From Corythucha ciliata (taxonomy: Eukaryota; Arthropoda; Insecta; Hemiptera; Tingidae): a DNA stretch of 64,000 bases. The stretch's first letter is position 1; each line of letters starts with the position of its first letter. Position numbers and translations under genes: made by a program. Below, one piece after another: positions 1 to 10,220 of the stretch. The stretch lies in the NCBI GenBank assembly GCA_038030265.1, contig CM075939.1:13807253-13871252 (forward strand), in the 5' to 3' direction. The notes under the pieces were generated by a model, which was not told where the DNA came from, made no database searches, and was given only the letters and a program-made list of their open reading frames with translations.

Positions 1-1195
1 CGAGAGGTGCGTCCAACCAGGTGAATTAGCCAGGCGGATAAGCAGGTGATCAATTTAAATGTTCAGTGCAATTTTTGAGTGTGGCAACATGGCAATACCG
101 TCGCAAGGAAGCCATTATGCCCGATGGTATGAATTGGCCCGCAATGCCGGCATCGCCGCAAGAGTTTATCGAAAGCACTAATATTCATGGCGAAAATTAC
201 AGAAATGCGCAGTCATTCGGGACTAAAATTGAGAAAATGCACCAATTATCAGCTTTTCAATCAAACTTCCAGATACAAAATTGCTGATTTGTGGTTTAGT
301 GGCAGCTATTTAACGACTTGCATTGAGAAAAAGCGCTAATTCGTGGCCAAAATTGAAACAAATCGCTTATTCATGGTCGAAATTATAGAAAAATCGTAAT
401 TCCATGCAGGCGCTGATCCAGAATTTTTTTTAGGGATGCGCACAGCGTTTTTTCTCCATTTTAACCCATGAACGAGCAATTTTCTCAATTTTTCCTCATT
501 TCCGGCGTGTTTCCTTATTATTAGCTGCACAATAGTGCTTTTCCTTAATTCACCTTTTATCCACCTTTTTATTTTATTTTTTTAAAAGCTTCACCACGCT
601 CGCTTCGCGTCGATTCACTTTTTTCTGGATTTCGGCCCGGACTTGGCATCGCCAAACCACGAATTGGTGTGTTCTTTCAATTTCATGCTCAAAATATCAC
701 TTTTTATATTTGAGCCATGGATGGTCGCTATTTATCTCCATTTCACCTGCGAATTGGCAATTCCGCACGTTGAGCTAGCCCTAGTTTTAAGCTTTAGCCG
801 TAAACAGGTCTCAGTCAACCACAAGTTAGCCTATTTTCTTAAGTTTAGTTCAGACGTTGCATCGTGAAACCCCGAAATGCGACTTTTCTTAATTTCACTC
901 GCGAATGGAGCCCTTTTTCTCAATTTTAGCCGTTAGTGAGATTTTTTTTTTTTAATGCTACGCGCTAATTAGCACATTTTCTCAACTGTAGCGTCGAACT
1001 TGCCCTAATAGCAACTGCCAATTAGCACTTTTTTCTCGCTATTTTGACCTGGTTGTTGGATCGAGACATCACAAACAGGCGCCTTTCTTTAATTGCAGCT
1101 ATACAAATGAGTGATTTTTATCAATTTCACCCGTGGATGAGCGCTTTTTCAAAATTTTCTTTTGCGAAGCTTTCCTATTTTGCCTACCTTCACCT
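1..1195. repeat. Degenerate minisatellite family A, orientation switch
   Basis: Diverged units of about 30 bp related to the core CTCAATTTTAGCCGCGAATT. From about 180 to 410 they read in reverse (gctaattcgtggccaaaatt), and from about 440 to 1195 they read forward (tttctcaattttagccgtta). Several short open frames here are by-products of the repeat and show no protein similarity I recognise. No gene is seen. Confidence 0.75.
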
Positions 1196-1225
1196 TTCCC
1201 GAACCGAAACTCACGTTGAGCGTAT

Positions 1226-1366
1226 GGCCCCTTTTACACGAGTAAGTTTTTTGTTCAAAAATATGTTCGATCTGATCACAAACAGACAGTTTGGGACAGG
1301 GAACATCTGTGAATTTTTTTCAAAATGGTTACTTTGATCAAAAAACTTGCTCGTGTAAAAGGGGCC
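1226..1366. mobile_element. 141 bp MITE with 34 bp inverted ends and TAT target duplication
   Basis: Positions 1226-1259 and the reverse complement of 1333-1366 match at 32 of 34 positions, beginning GGCCCCTTTTACACGAG. TAT lies directly on both sides (1223-1225 and 1367-1369), as a 3 bp target duplication would. There is no coding capacity. Inverted ends plus a 3 bp duplication resemble PIF/Harbinger-type miniature elements, but the superfamily is inferred from structure only. It sits inside family A repeats. Confidence 0.75.
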
Positions 1367-1369
1367 TAT

Positions 1370-1973
1370 CAGCGGACGCCTCACTATACGATCGATCACA
1401 ATTTTCGTGATAAAACTGTTTGTTGATTGGTGAGAGGGGGTCAACGTAAAAATGTCTGTCAAATAGCCAAATTAGTCATCTTTTGAAGAGGAATAGCTTA
1501 TTTTTTCCGATCGTTCAATTATGTATTAGGGTTGTGGTGGGGGAATGTTCTTGAGAGGGCTGTGATGAGTTTCTGATAAAAAACTCGGCTTTGACTGTAG
1601 TGTGGTTGTGTTTGGTTAGGGGGGGGGGGGGTTTCACGAGAACCACAAACTGACGAATGATACCGAAATAATAGGAAATATGACTCATACTATAATCCAA
1701 GCTACATCTTCGGTGACAATAACGCTTTGTCCCATTTTTATAAAATACATATCGTCTTATACGTATACTTATTAAAATCATTAAATAATTATGAAACATC
1801 TAGAACAGTCAACAAAACGAAAACTCCGACTTTTTCCCTGTTTAAATTAAGCAATTTTAATACGTATTGATCTCATAAGTGAGATAAGATAAATAAGTGA
1901 AGAAAATACAAGTACATGAGGAATAATTCTGAACAGTTTAATAAACTGCCGAACGCGCAAAATAATTTAAAAC
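1370..1973 (+). promoter_or_regulatory. Upstream region of the lipocalin gene
   Basis: About 600 bp between the MITE and the lipocalin start with no convincing coding frame. It contains a G run near 1620 and, at 1882-1892, two overlapping GATA-type sites (AGATAAGATAA) about 85 bp before the proposed start codon. No clear TATA box is visible. The regulatory role is inferred from position and motif only. Confidence 0.3.
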
Positions 1974-2938
1974 ATGCAGGTAAATTATGATTTGTATCTT
2001 GCCGCTCCTGTGTTGTTTATCGTCCGGCTTTTCTTTTTTGTTTAAATTGACGCTTTCATTCTGTCAAATGACCCATAAAACACGCTGTTTGTCGCTGCAG
2101 AAATTCACCCGTTTCGCCCTCTTAGCGGCATGCCTCATCGTCGCTGCGTCAAACGCATCGTGCCCCACAGTGACGGGTCAAACCATTAGCCTGACTGAAG
2201 TAAGCAATTGAGCGTCTTTGGGACATGAGCTTGTAAAGGGAAGGGTGAAGGGATATTGAATTTTTGCCTTCGCAGATCTCAGATACTTATTATTTGGTCT
2301 ACGAGACGAACAGACCGTGGTTTTTCGCAAAGAAATGCACCGTCAACTCTTACTCCACAGAAACCGCTAGTCTTGATCTTACGCAAAGCTATCGCTACTC
2401 CTGGTAACTTGAAAAAACCAAGTAGTTTAGTACGTGGTTTCATTGAAAGGTTATTATTTTGTTTTTCTCGCAGGTTCCCATTCAGTCTTTTCAAACACTC
2501 AAAGTCTTACGACGTGACAGTTGTCGCACCCAATACGGAAATTAACCAAAAACAAACGAGTGGTATTAGAACAATGAAAAAAATATTAATAAAAAATAAC
2601 TGCACAATGAACCCATCGAGCTATAATTTGTTTTCTCTCCGCCCACTAAACAGGCTGGCTTTTCAAGTCCGATACTGACTACACGGTGATCACTTTAGTC
2701 AGTGGTGAATATATGGTTTTGTACAGCTGCAGATCCGGTCTTTTGGGCAACAAAGGTATGTGGAGCCATCCTTTTCAGTCCTGTGCGTCATAAAACAACT
2801 TTTTTGGTTTTCACAGAGAAAACTTTAGTATTTTCGACATCGAAAACTCTCTCCTCAACCAATTTAACCTCAATCCAGGAAGCGCTGGAAGATCAAAGCC
2901 TGAGCACCAACCTTAAGACTCATCCTCAAACTTGTTGA
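1974..2938 (+). CDS. Secreted lipocalin (ApoD / arthropod lipocalin type), six exons
   Basis: Proposed exons are 1974-1979, 2101-2199, 2276-2403, 2474-2562, 2654-2755 and 2817-2938. All junctions are GT-AG and in frame, giving 181 residues, the usual lipocalin size. Exon 1 encodes only Met-Gln; spliced to exon 2 it gives MQKFTRFALLAACLIVAA, a good signal peptide likely cut near residues 21-22. The mature protein has the four-cysteine pattern of arthropod lipocalins (Cys23, Cys56, Cys133, Cys181), the conserved TDY (115-117), a YSC strand, and a C-terminal helix ending HPQTC. The usual N-terminal G-x-W is replaced by DTYY (38-41). Such proteins carry small hydrophobic ligands outside the cell; the ligand cannot be told. 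An unspliced start at ATG 2068 is the alternative 5' end. It converges with the TPGS2 gene. Confidence 0.82.
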
Positions 2939-2962
2939 TTAGGGTTTTAAGAAAACGTTTTT

Positions 2963-2968
2963 AATAAA
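2963..2968 (+). terminator. Lipocalin poly(A) signal AATAAA
   Basis: A canonical AATAAA lies 25 bp after the lipocalin stop codon. Cleavage 10-30 bp further on would end the transcript at or just before the stop codon of the opposing TPGS2 gene. Confidence 0.7.
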
Positions 2969-2980
2969 CTTTGATTTCAT

Positions 2981-3000
2981 TTTATTGATTTTGTTTTATT
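2981..3000 (-). terminator. TPGS2 poly(A) signals, one containing the stop codon
   Basis: On the minus strand AATAAA occurs at 3000-2995 and again at 2986-2981. The first contains the TPGS2 stop codon TAA (2998-2996). Use of the second would place the mRNA end inside the lipocalin 3' UTR, so the two transcripts would overlap antisense. Confidence 0.65.
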
Positions 3001-4145
3001 GAGTTCTTCCCAACGAATGAGATTGTTTAACCGTTTTTGATTCGTTGTTCCCTGGGTCGACAGTCGCGCCCTGAGCCAGGGTTTTAACCTTTTTAGAATG
3101 TTTCGATCTCATTTTAAACAGAGACGGATCTAGGTGAACCTCTGTGACGTTATGGTGGTGTCTAGACGATGACGGCGATGGTTGTAGATGAGGCGTGAAC
3201 GTGTACATTAATTGCTGCGGGATAGGAAAAGAAAAATCAGAAGGTGCCGGTGCTTTATGGTTTTGATTGTCGTACTTCTGCCCACGGACTCAAACCAATC
3301 GGCGTCAAATTTAATTGCCATTCGGGTAGTCCCTGATAGACGAGCATCATACGGAAATAATGGGTGAAAGTTGGAGCGATAAAGTGAAATTCGAGGCTTT
3401 TATCGACGAGCCAAACGGACGGAGTTATTTTGTGTTCCACAAACACGAGGCATACCTGAAAGAAAGAAAGAAAAGAAGTGAAAAACAATTAAAATATTAT
3501 TTCACCCCAAGCCCTTATAGCCGGGTAACTTACAACGGCAATGTCTCGACAGGGGTCTAGTTCGAAAATTTTACAAGATGATTTAAACAAAGGCCTATCT
3601 TTGTCCGACTTGGGGACCAACAAATTTAAATCACTCAGTCCCGGTGAGCAGGTGTCACCCTCAAAGCCATTGTTAGTCCCGTTCTGGTAAAATCGCCGAC
3701 GAAGGTCAGCCAGACAATTGATACGCATGTTACCCAGAGGAATCACGTCACCTCGTTTAAACGCTCTGTTCAATTATTTAATTGTATAATATTAAATAAC
3801 GCGAAATGTACCACAGTTATTGTTGAAGGACCAAGTCATTTCGAATCCATCGGTCGAAAGATAAAAGTTTTTAATGTCGTAAGGCAAAATGCATGAGTGT
3901 CGCTGCTCCCAGCCGTTGATCGCCGACTTTTCACAGGGCTCTCGTCGATCCAATTTAACATTTTCCACTCCTGGAATACTGCCTTCAGTGAACAACGTGG
4001 GGGGGGGGGGGTGATTAAAATAGGTGAAAGTGAGGAATTTAAAAGCCACCAAAATGCTTGTCTTACTTAACGTTTTAGCAAGGCCCAGTGTTAAATGATC
4101 GTAAAAATTTCCTTCGGAAACAACGTCTTTATTACTCGAGTACAT
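2996..4145 (-). CDS. TPGS2: Tubulin polyglutamylase complex subunit 2
   Basis: Five minus-strand exons: 4145-4067, 3982-3812, 3763-3534, 3455-3276 and 3214-2996. All are GT-AG and in frame, totalling 292 residues against about 300 in vertebrates. Recognition rests on the ordered conserved blocks: FYDHLTLGLAKTL, SIPGVENV, INGWEQRHSCILPYDIKNFY, DGFEMTWS, VIPLGNMRIN, FELDPC, VCLVF, TFTHYFRMMLVYQGLPEWQ, GLSPWA, and a basic tail (LDPSLFKMRSKHSKK). The protein belongs to the complex with TTLL1 and TPGS1 that adds glutamate chains to tubulin in cilia and neurons. The exon 2/3 junction is the least certain: donors at 3811 and 3814 both keep frame, and the 48-51 bp intron is very short. The intron 1 polypyrimidine tract is a long C run. 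The start ATG at 4145 is the first that fits the family N-terminus. Confidence 0.9.
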
Positions 4146-4560
4146 ACTCCAAACGATAACGACGAAACTCGAGACGTCGTCATAACGACAACGGTGTTGA
4201 AGAAGAGGGGGGGGGGGTTGTGGCACACTAAATCATCAAACCACCTTTTCATTGGAGAGAAGGCTTCTTCTGAATGAAGATAATTTTCAGCCCTGAACCC
4301 CGCAAGCCCACTACCTCCCGCAACAACAATAACATTCGGTCTTAACCATTTTTAAATTACGAAATGTATTACCCTACGGTTTTTTGAAAGGTTCAAAGGT
4401 TGATGCCAAAGCACTAGAAGGCGTTTTCGTATTTTTTTCCTCACAAAAATGGCCGGATTTTTTTCCTCTGTCACAAGCGTCTGATCACTCTCACAGTGTC
4501 CCATACGCGGAACAGACACGGTAGGCAATTTCCCGTATAGCACTCACGTTATACGTTCAG
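4146..4560 (-). promoter_or_regulatory. Upstream region of TPGS2, no gene seen
   Basis: Unique-looking sequence upstream of the TPGS2 start. It includes a run of G at 4207-4217 and several ACGT-containing stretches. Short open frames lack recognisable similarity. A promoter must lie here or in the following repeats, but no TATA box or initiator stands out. Confidence 0.25.
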
Positions 4561-5530
4561 CGGGTGTGTATAATTATGGCGTTACGCGCTTAAATATTGC
4601 CCTGGGCGTTGCATTTTGCGTGAATTTCACTCTAATATATCGCATTTTGCCTTCATTGTTGCGTTTCACGCAAATTTGACACTCACTGTAACATGTAGCG
4701 TATCATAATTTTCTCTAAGCCGTTTCTTGGCAATAAATGTCAATCTGATATCTGAATGAGACGCTCCGCGTAAATGTTGCCTTGAATGCGTGGCGTTTCA
4801 CATAAATTTCGCCTTGAATGTGATACTTCGGGAACATTTGGGTTCAGTTGGGTTATTAAATGTGACGTTTTACGTAAATTCCCTCCCTCTGATTGGCACA
4901 GAATAGTGGTGTTTCAGATGAAGTTTCCCCTTCAAAAGTGGCGTTTTTTCTAGTTATCCATTGCATTTATGGTGTTTCACGCTTTTTTTTTTGCTTCAAC
5001 GTACAAGTGTCGCCTGTACACGTGACATTCCTTCTATAGTGTAACATTTCGCGTGAATCCTGCCTTGAATGTGGCGTTCACGCAATTTTGTCTCCGTGAT
5101 TCCGCCTTGAAAGTGACATTTCGTGTTCATGTTGCCAAACATTGTGACCTTTCGTATGATTTTTGCCTTGAATGTGGCGTTCCACGTAAATTATTTGCCT
5201 AGACGGTGGAGTCTCACTTGGATTTGGCCATCGAAGTGATATTTTTTCTTTCCTAAATTTCAAATGAAATGTGGTGTTTCAAGTACTTAACCTCACACTG
5301 TGGCGCTTCCGCAAGCGAATTTTGTAGTAAATTTGGCATGTCGCCCGTCAATTTTGCCGAGATTGTGGCGTGTCACGCGGTGACGTTTCTTAATTTCCAA
5401 TAAATGTAGTGTTTCACGCAAACCCCCCCCCCCCGCCTCCTAACCACAGAAATGACGCCTCGCGCGTGAATTTCACTATAAATGGGGCGTTCTACTTAAA
5501 TATTGCCCTGGATGTCCACGCTAACTGGCT
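4560..5530 (+). repeat. Minisatellite family B array
   Basis: About thirty diverged units of roughly 27-32 bp built on GTGGCGTTTCACGTAAATTT followed by TGCCTTGAAT. The same family recurs forward at 8940-9210 and in reverse at 19790-20225. A C run lies at 5426-5435. No gene is seen. Confidence 0.8.
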
Positions 5531-5749
5531 CAAATAAGCAGCGGCGTCCATTTCCCTCCCGCCACCTTCTGTTGGCTGGACACGAAATCCCCCTCCCCCC
5601 TTATGAGAAGCGCTTCCCCGTTGCATATATTACAGGGCTTTACGAAGAAAAAGTACAGTGAAAAACAAAGTTAATGAGTAGTAGGTGTGTACTTTTCCTT
5701 TTTTTTCACTCTAGTGTTGACGAACAAGTGTAAAAAACCTGGAGATTTG

Positions 5750-6482
5750 GACATTGACGAATTTTGAAGAGTGGATGAAATCAACCCCACGTAGCGTTAA
5801 ATTATGGCTTATTCTTAATTTCAGCAGCGAATTAGCGTATTTTTCACACCCTATTCGCAGATTAGCACTTTTTCCCAATTTTGAAAGCCGTGAATTAGAA
5901 ATTTTTCTTAATTTAAGCCATGAATTGGATATTTTTCTGTATTCCAGCCGTGGATTAGCATTTTTGCAGTTGGATTAGCTTTTTTTTCGCACTTAGATTA
6001 GTCATGAATTAGCGCTTTTTCACTGTTTTAGCCACGAAATTGCATTAACTAGAAAGCCACTAATTTTTTTTTTTCCAGTTTTTACCGTGAATTGACGTTT
6101 TTCTCCAATTACGACCGTGAATTAGCGTATTTTGTCAATTTTACCAGCATATTTGAGCTTTTTTTTTAAATTTTAGTCGCAAATTAGCAATTTTTTATAC
6201 GCTTGTAGTCATGAATTAGGGGTTTTCTCTATTTCAGTCTGGGAATTGCCTTCATCTGAAGCAGGAAATAATCTTTTTCCCAATTTTAGCCACGTACTAG
6301 CGATTTTTTTTTTTTTCAATACTACCCGCGAATATATTTTCTTAATATTTGCCGTGAATTTGTGACTTTTCTCGACTATAGCAGCAAAGTAGCTTTTTAT
6401 TCCGAGAATAGCGATGTTTCATAAAACTTTCCTCAAGTTGGAGTTTTCCACAATAATTTTAGCTGCAGATTAGCGATTTTTC
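5750..6482 (+). repeat. Minisatellite family A, forward
   Basis: Forward-oriented, diverged units of the family A core with T runs between units. The inverted-repeat element at 6485 interrupts this array, which resumes at 8778-8940, so the element inserted into existing repeats. Confidence 0.8.
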
Positions 6483-6484
6483 TA

Positions 6485-6908
6485 TACAGGGTGAATTTTT
6501 GGTAGTGTTGCAAAAAATAATAGGGCGAAACTACATGAAAAATGGAATTAAACGCGATCTTCCCGTTGTATCTTGCACCGTTCAGGAGAAATGAGTTTTT
6601 GTGTGATTTCCGTTGAAATTCTGATTTTTTGGCAGAAACTCGCGATTTCATAGCTGCCACTCCATTAAAATTTTGAAATGACCATACATTTTGAAACCCA
6701 GGAAAATTATCTATCAGAACGGACTTCATGCTTCTTTGACTAAAAGTACTAGAAACCCCCTTTTTCTTCACTCAAAGTTCAAGGTTAATGGTAGTATTTT
6801 TTTAACGGTTTTTCAAAAAGTCCCCCTCCTACCGAATTTGCTTTTCGAATCTGAAAATTAATTTAAAAAACTTGCATATCAATTAAGCTTTCCAATGACC
6901 CCAAACTT
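6485..6908 (+). repeat. Left terminal inverted repeat
   Basis: Left arm of the element at 6485-8775, pairing with 8364-8775. One strand can be read for 112 codons, but that frame is not kept in the partner arm, so it is taken as non-coding. Confidence 0.8.
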
Positions 6909-7026
6909 CTTGAAATAGTCGTCCGTAACGCCCTGAAACATAGCCCGGATCTCCCATAATCGTGATTTTTGAAGGAAAATGTGCCCCGAAAGCTAACGTT
7001 TTACGTTTGGATTTATGATAAAATTG

Positions 7027-7120
7027 CTAGGCGGCAAGATTTATTCTAGTTTTCGACTGGCGTGATTCAGAGAAACAACGAACATCGACTCGAAAACTAA
7101 GATATAGTCTTGCCGCCTAG
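7027..7120. repeat. 94 bp hairpin
   Basis: Both ends carry CTAGGCGGCAAGA in inverted orientation, and the arms extend over a further TTAGTTTTCGA-type stretch around a short loop. It may be a small foldback element nested inside the larger one. Confidence 0.6.
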
Positions 7121-7199
7121 TAGTCTTATCATTCAGTCTTACTTTAAACGTTGGCTTCCAGGGATGAACGCGTACGACGTTGGGGGTTAGAACCACCGG

Positions 7200-8360
7200 T
7201 GATTTATGAAAATTGCACGGAGAATTGCGGTCCAGCCGGCTTTTGAGTCGCTTATCTTTAAGAGAATTACGTACTTCCTTGAGAAAAACAACCTCATACA
7301 CATCCATCAGTATGGCTTCCGTTCCGGGAGATCCAAAAGCGATGTCATATTCGAGGTTCTGAGACGAATTACTACCTCAGTTGATGCTGGACACCCAGCC
7401 CTTGCGACATTTTACGATCTAAGCAAGGCATTTGACTGTGTCCACCACAAACGCCTTCTTCTAAAATTGAAGAAGATTGGTATAAGAAGACCACCGTTAA
7501 AGCTCATGGAATCATACCTTATGGACCGACGGCAGAGAGAATATGCTTGAGGACCGAGATGGGGTCCGATGTTGATTCTGCCGATACACACAACAACTTT
7601 GGAGTCCCGCAGGGCTCCAAGCTCGGACCGCTGCTATTTTTGATATTTATCAACGACCTATTCGAGAAAGTACCAAAAGATATAGTTGTGTATGCAGATG
7701 ATATTTGCTCTCTACATGTCAGAAGAGATCCACAAGAAGTAAAAACGTCCTCGGAGACAACTTCTTCGGTTATAAGCAACTGGTCTTCTCAGAACGGCCT
7801 GAAAATCAATGAAAGAAAAACTGTCTCCATAGCTTTTCGTGACTCGGCGAGGAATACGATTGCTAATACTTCATTCGTTCGTGAAACTAAGTTCCATGAA
7901 GTCTGGATTACAGCCGATCTAAAATGGATGACTCACGTCCATCATCTCTCCTCGAAGCTCAACTCGGTCTGTTATCTGCTTAAGAGATTAAGAGGACTAG
8001 TGGAGACTAGAGTTCTTCGAGAAGCGTATACGGCCTCCTTTCTATCCGTGATTTGCTATGGCATAGTCTTCTGGGGGTTTTCATCCTATTATTAAGGTAT
8101 TAAGATCTATAATCATCTTCCCAAACAACTTCGTGAGTTGTCAGTGATTGACTTTAAAAAACGACTCCGCCAACTGCTCCAGCAGGAATGTTTTTATAGC
8201 GTTGACGAGTTCATGGGCTTTAACTTCATCTAGTCATATCCGTGCATGTGTTTTGTGTCTTATCTTCCTTACCCAATTGTACGTCAACTTACCTTACCTA
8301 ATTCACTACCGACTTTCTTCTATGTACTATGTACAGTTTATTGTTGAAGACAAATATATT
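7200..8360 (+). pseudogene. Truncated, frameshifted Jockey/CR1-like LINE reverse transcriptase
   Basis: Reverse transcriptase motifs appear in order: QYGFRSGRS, a motif A block ATFYDLSKAFDCVHH (about 7400-7450), GVPQGSKLGPLLFLIFINDL (about 7600-7660), and the catalytic VVYADD (about 7685-7700). A C-terminal block LPKQLRELSVIDFKKRL...FYSVDEF follows at about 8120-8220 in another frame. Frame changes near 7547 and after 8090, plus loss of the endonuclease half, show the copy is dead. The 3' UTR runs to the right inverted repeat at 8364. The exact LINE clade is uncertain. Confidence 0.85.
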
Positions 8361-8363
8361 ATT

Positions 8364-8775
8364 AAGTTTGGGGTCATTGGAAACCTTAATTGATATGCAA
8401 GTTTTTTTGACAATTTGCAGATTCGAAAAGCAAATTCGGTCTTTTTGAAAAAACGTTAAAAAAAGACTACCAGAAACCTTGAACTTTGACCGAATAAAAG
8501 AGGGTTTCTAGCACTTATAGTCAAAGCATGAAGTCCGTTCTGATAGATAATTTTCCTAGGTTTCAAAATGTATGGTCATTTTAAAATTTTAATGGTGTGA
8601 CAGCTGTGAAATCGCGAGTTTCTGCCAAAAAATCAGAATTTCAACGGAAATCACACAAAAAATCATATCTACTGAACGGTGTAAGATATAGCGTCCGGGA
8701 AGGTCACGTTTAATTCCATTTTTCATGTAGTTTCACCCTATTTTTTTTGCAACAATACCAAAAATTCCCCCTGTA
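8364..8775 (-). repeat. Right terminal inverted repeat
   Basis: Inverted copy of 6485-6908. The match starts within AAGTTTGGGGTCATTGG directly after the LINE 3' end. Confidence 0.8.
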
Positions 8776-8777
8776 TA

Positions 8778-9210
8778 TTTTTTAGCAGGGACCGGGAAAT
8801 TAGCACTTTACTCAGTTTGAGCTTTAAATTAGCGTTTTTCTTAAGTGTTTTACTCAAAATTGGCCACAAAATTACGGGATTTTTAAATTTTTACCACAAA
8901 TAAGACTTTTTTTGTTCATGGCTGCCATTTAGCGTAAATTTTTCCTTGAAAGTGGCATATCACGTTTTTGCTGCGTTTTGCTCACCGTGGGGCATTTTCC
9001 GTAGTTTACTCGGAGTGCCGCGGCGTTTACAAAGAGTTTTTTTCTCCACAATGTGTGTGTTCCGCTTGAAGTTTGCCCTTGGCGTGACCTTTCCCATAAA
9101 TTTTGCCCTTGACGTGGCGGCGTTCAACGTCAATATTCCCCTCAGTGACGACGCCAATATCGCAAACTTCGGGAACGTCACTTTTTTGTTTTTAACGCTG
9201 TCCATGAGTC
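8778..9210 (+). repeat. Family A remnant followed by a family B block
   Basis: 8778-8940 resumes the family A array split by the element before it. 8940-9210 is a family B block that is an inverted copy of about 19955-20190, sharing the non-repeat segment containing GGGGCATTTTCCGTAGTTTA. A 118-codon frame here is also open in that copy, but it only reads repeat units. Confidence 0.7.
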
Positions 9211-10220
9211 CCTCAGACGATACTCAATTGAGAAACGCTGTCGGTCCCGATCAAAATTCACTAAAAGGGGCTGTCATTACCCCTAGAAGTGGTCAAAAAT
9301 GAGCGTTTTGCTCTGCCATTGATTTGGTCGAATTTCCCAACTACAAAAGAGACCAAGCACGGTCCGCGTGTGTGGAGGCTCATCCTTGCACTTTCGAATT
9401 TTTGATTACCTACGTCACCACTGCTGTTAAGTTCTGTAAACGTGCGCAAGTGGCCAAAAATGAGCGTGTCTTGGTGAGAAGACAGGCGATCAGTAGATTC
9501 CTTCATTGCATTGTGCGCTTGTTTGACCAAAAATGAAGCTCTTCATGGATTCGGGTCTTGAACTCATACACACGTTTGATTTAAAAAAAAAAAAAAAAAC
9601 ATGATACAATAGAAAGGGGTAGAAATGGGGTGCAACAAGTTTTCATGGTCTAGAACTACTGAGTTAATGCATTCAGACGTCTTATTGAGGCTTGTCACTA
9701 CCCGTTGGTCGACGCGGACCTTATTGAGAGTTCTAAATAAACAAAAAATTGGGAAATAGTGCCGTAAGCGAGCTTGTTTGTCTGTTTTTATTATTTTGTA
9801 ATTAAAAATTGCATACCTACCAATAAACATGGTACTGAGCCCCTCTAAAAAGCCCTGGTCCGGGAGAAATCCTCCCATCCCTACCCCCCTCTCCACGTCC
9901 CTCTCGATGGCTGTGGGTTGTAGATTTTTTTCTCAGTTTTGGCAGCGAACTTGCGGTGTTTTCATCCATGGAGGAAGGAAAAGAGAGGAGGGAGCATAAG
10001 TTGAAAAGGGTGACGCCGATTTTCGCCATATTGGTGGTCCCTCGGCCTTAATATTCAAAATATAGATAACAGAGGAGCAGTCGTGATAAAGTAGTCCTCA
10101 GCACAAATCCTGATGCGTTCCGGGACTACCAATGTGGCGTATGTTTGCTTCACCCCGTTAACTTGATTTTACATCTATCGCTCCCTCCTCTCTTTTCATA
10201 CCTCCATGTTTTCATTTATG
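9210..10220. other. No gene recognised
   Basis: Mixed sequence without a supported gene. It includes an A run at 9583-9599 that may be the tail of an old retroposon. Short frames on both strands lack recognisable domains. Confidence 0.4.

Larger units (their letters stand above)
6485..8775. mobile_element. Element with about 415 bp inverted repeats enclosing a LINE fragment
   Basis: The sequence 6485-6908 is repeated in inverted orientation at 8364-8775, with scattered mismatches and small indels. The outer ends are TACAGGGTG and, inverted, TACAGGGGG. TA lies directly outside both ends (6483-6484 and 8776-8777), as a Tc1/mariner-like TA duplication would. Joining the flanks restores a family A unit. 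The inside holds a 94 bp hairpin (7027-7120) and a broken Jockey/CR1-like LINE (about 7200-8360). No transposase is seen, so it looks non-autonomous. Confidence 0.78.
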
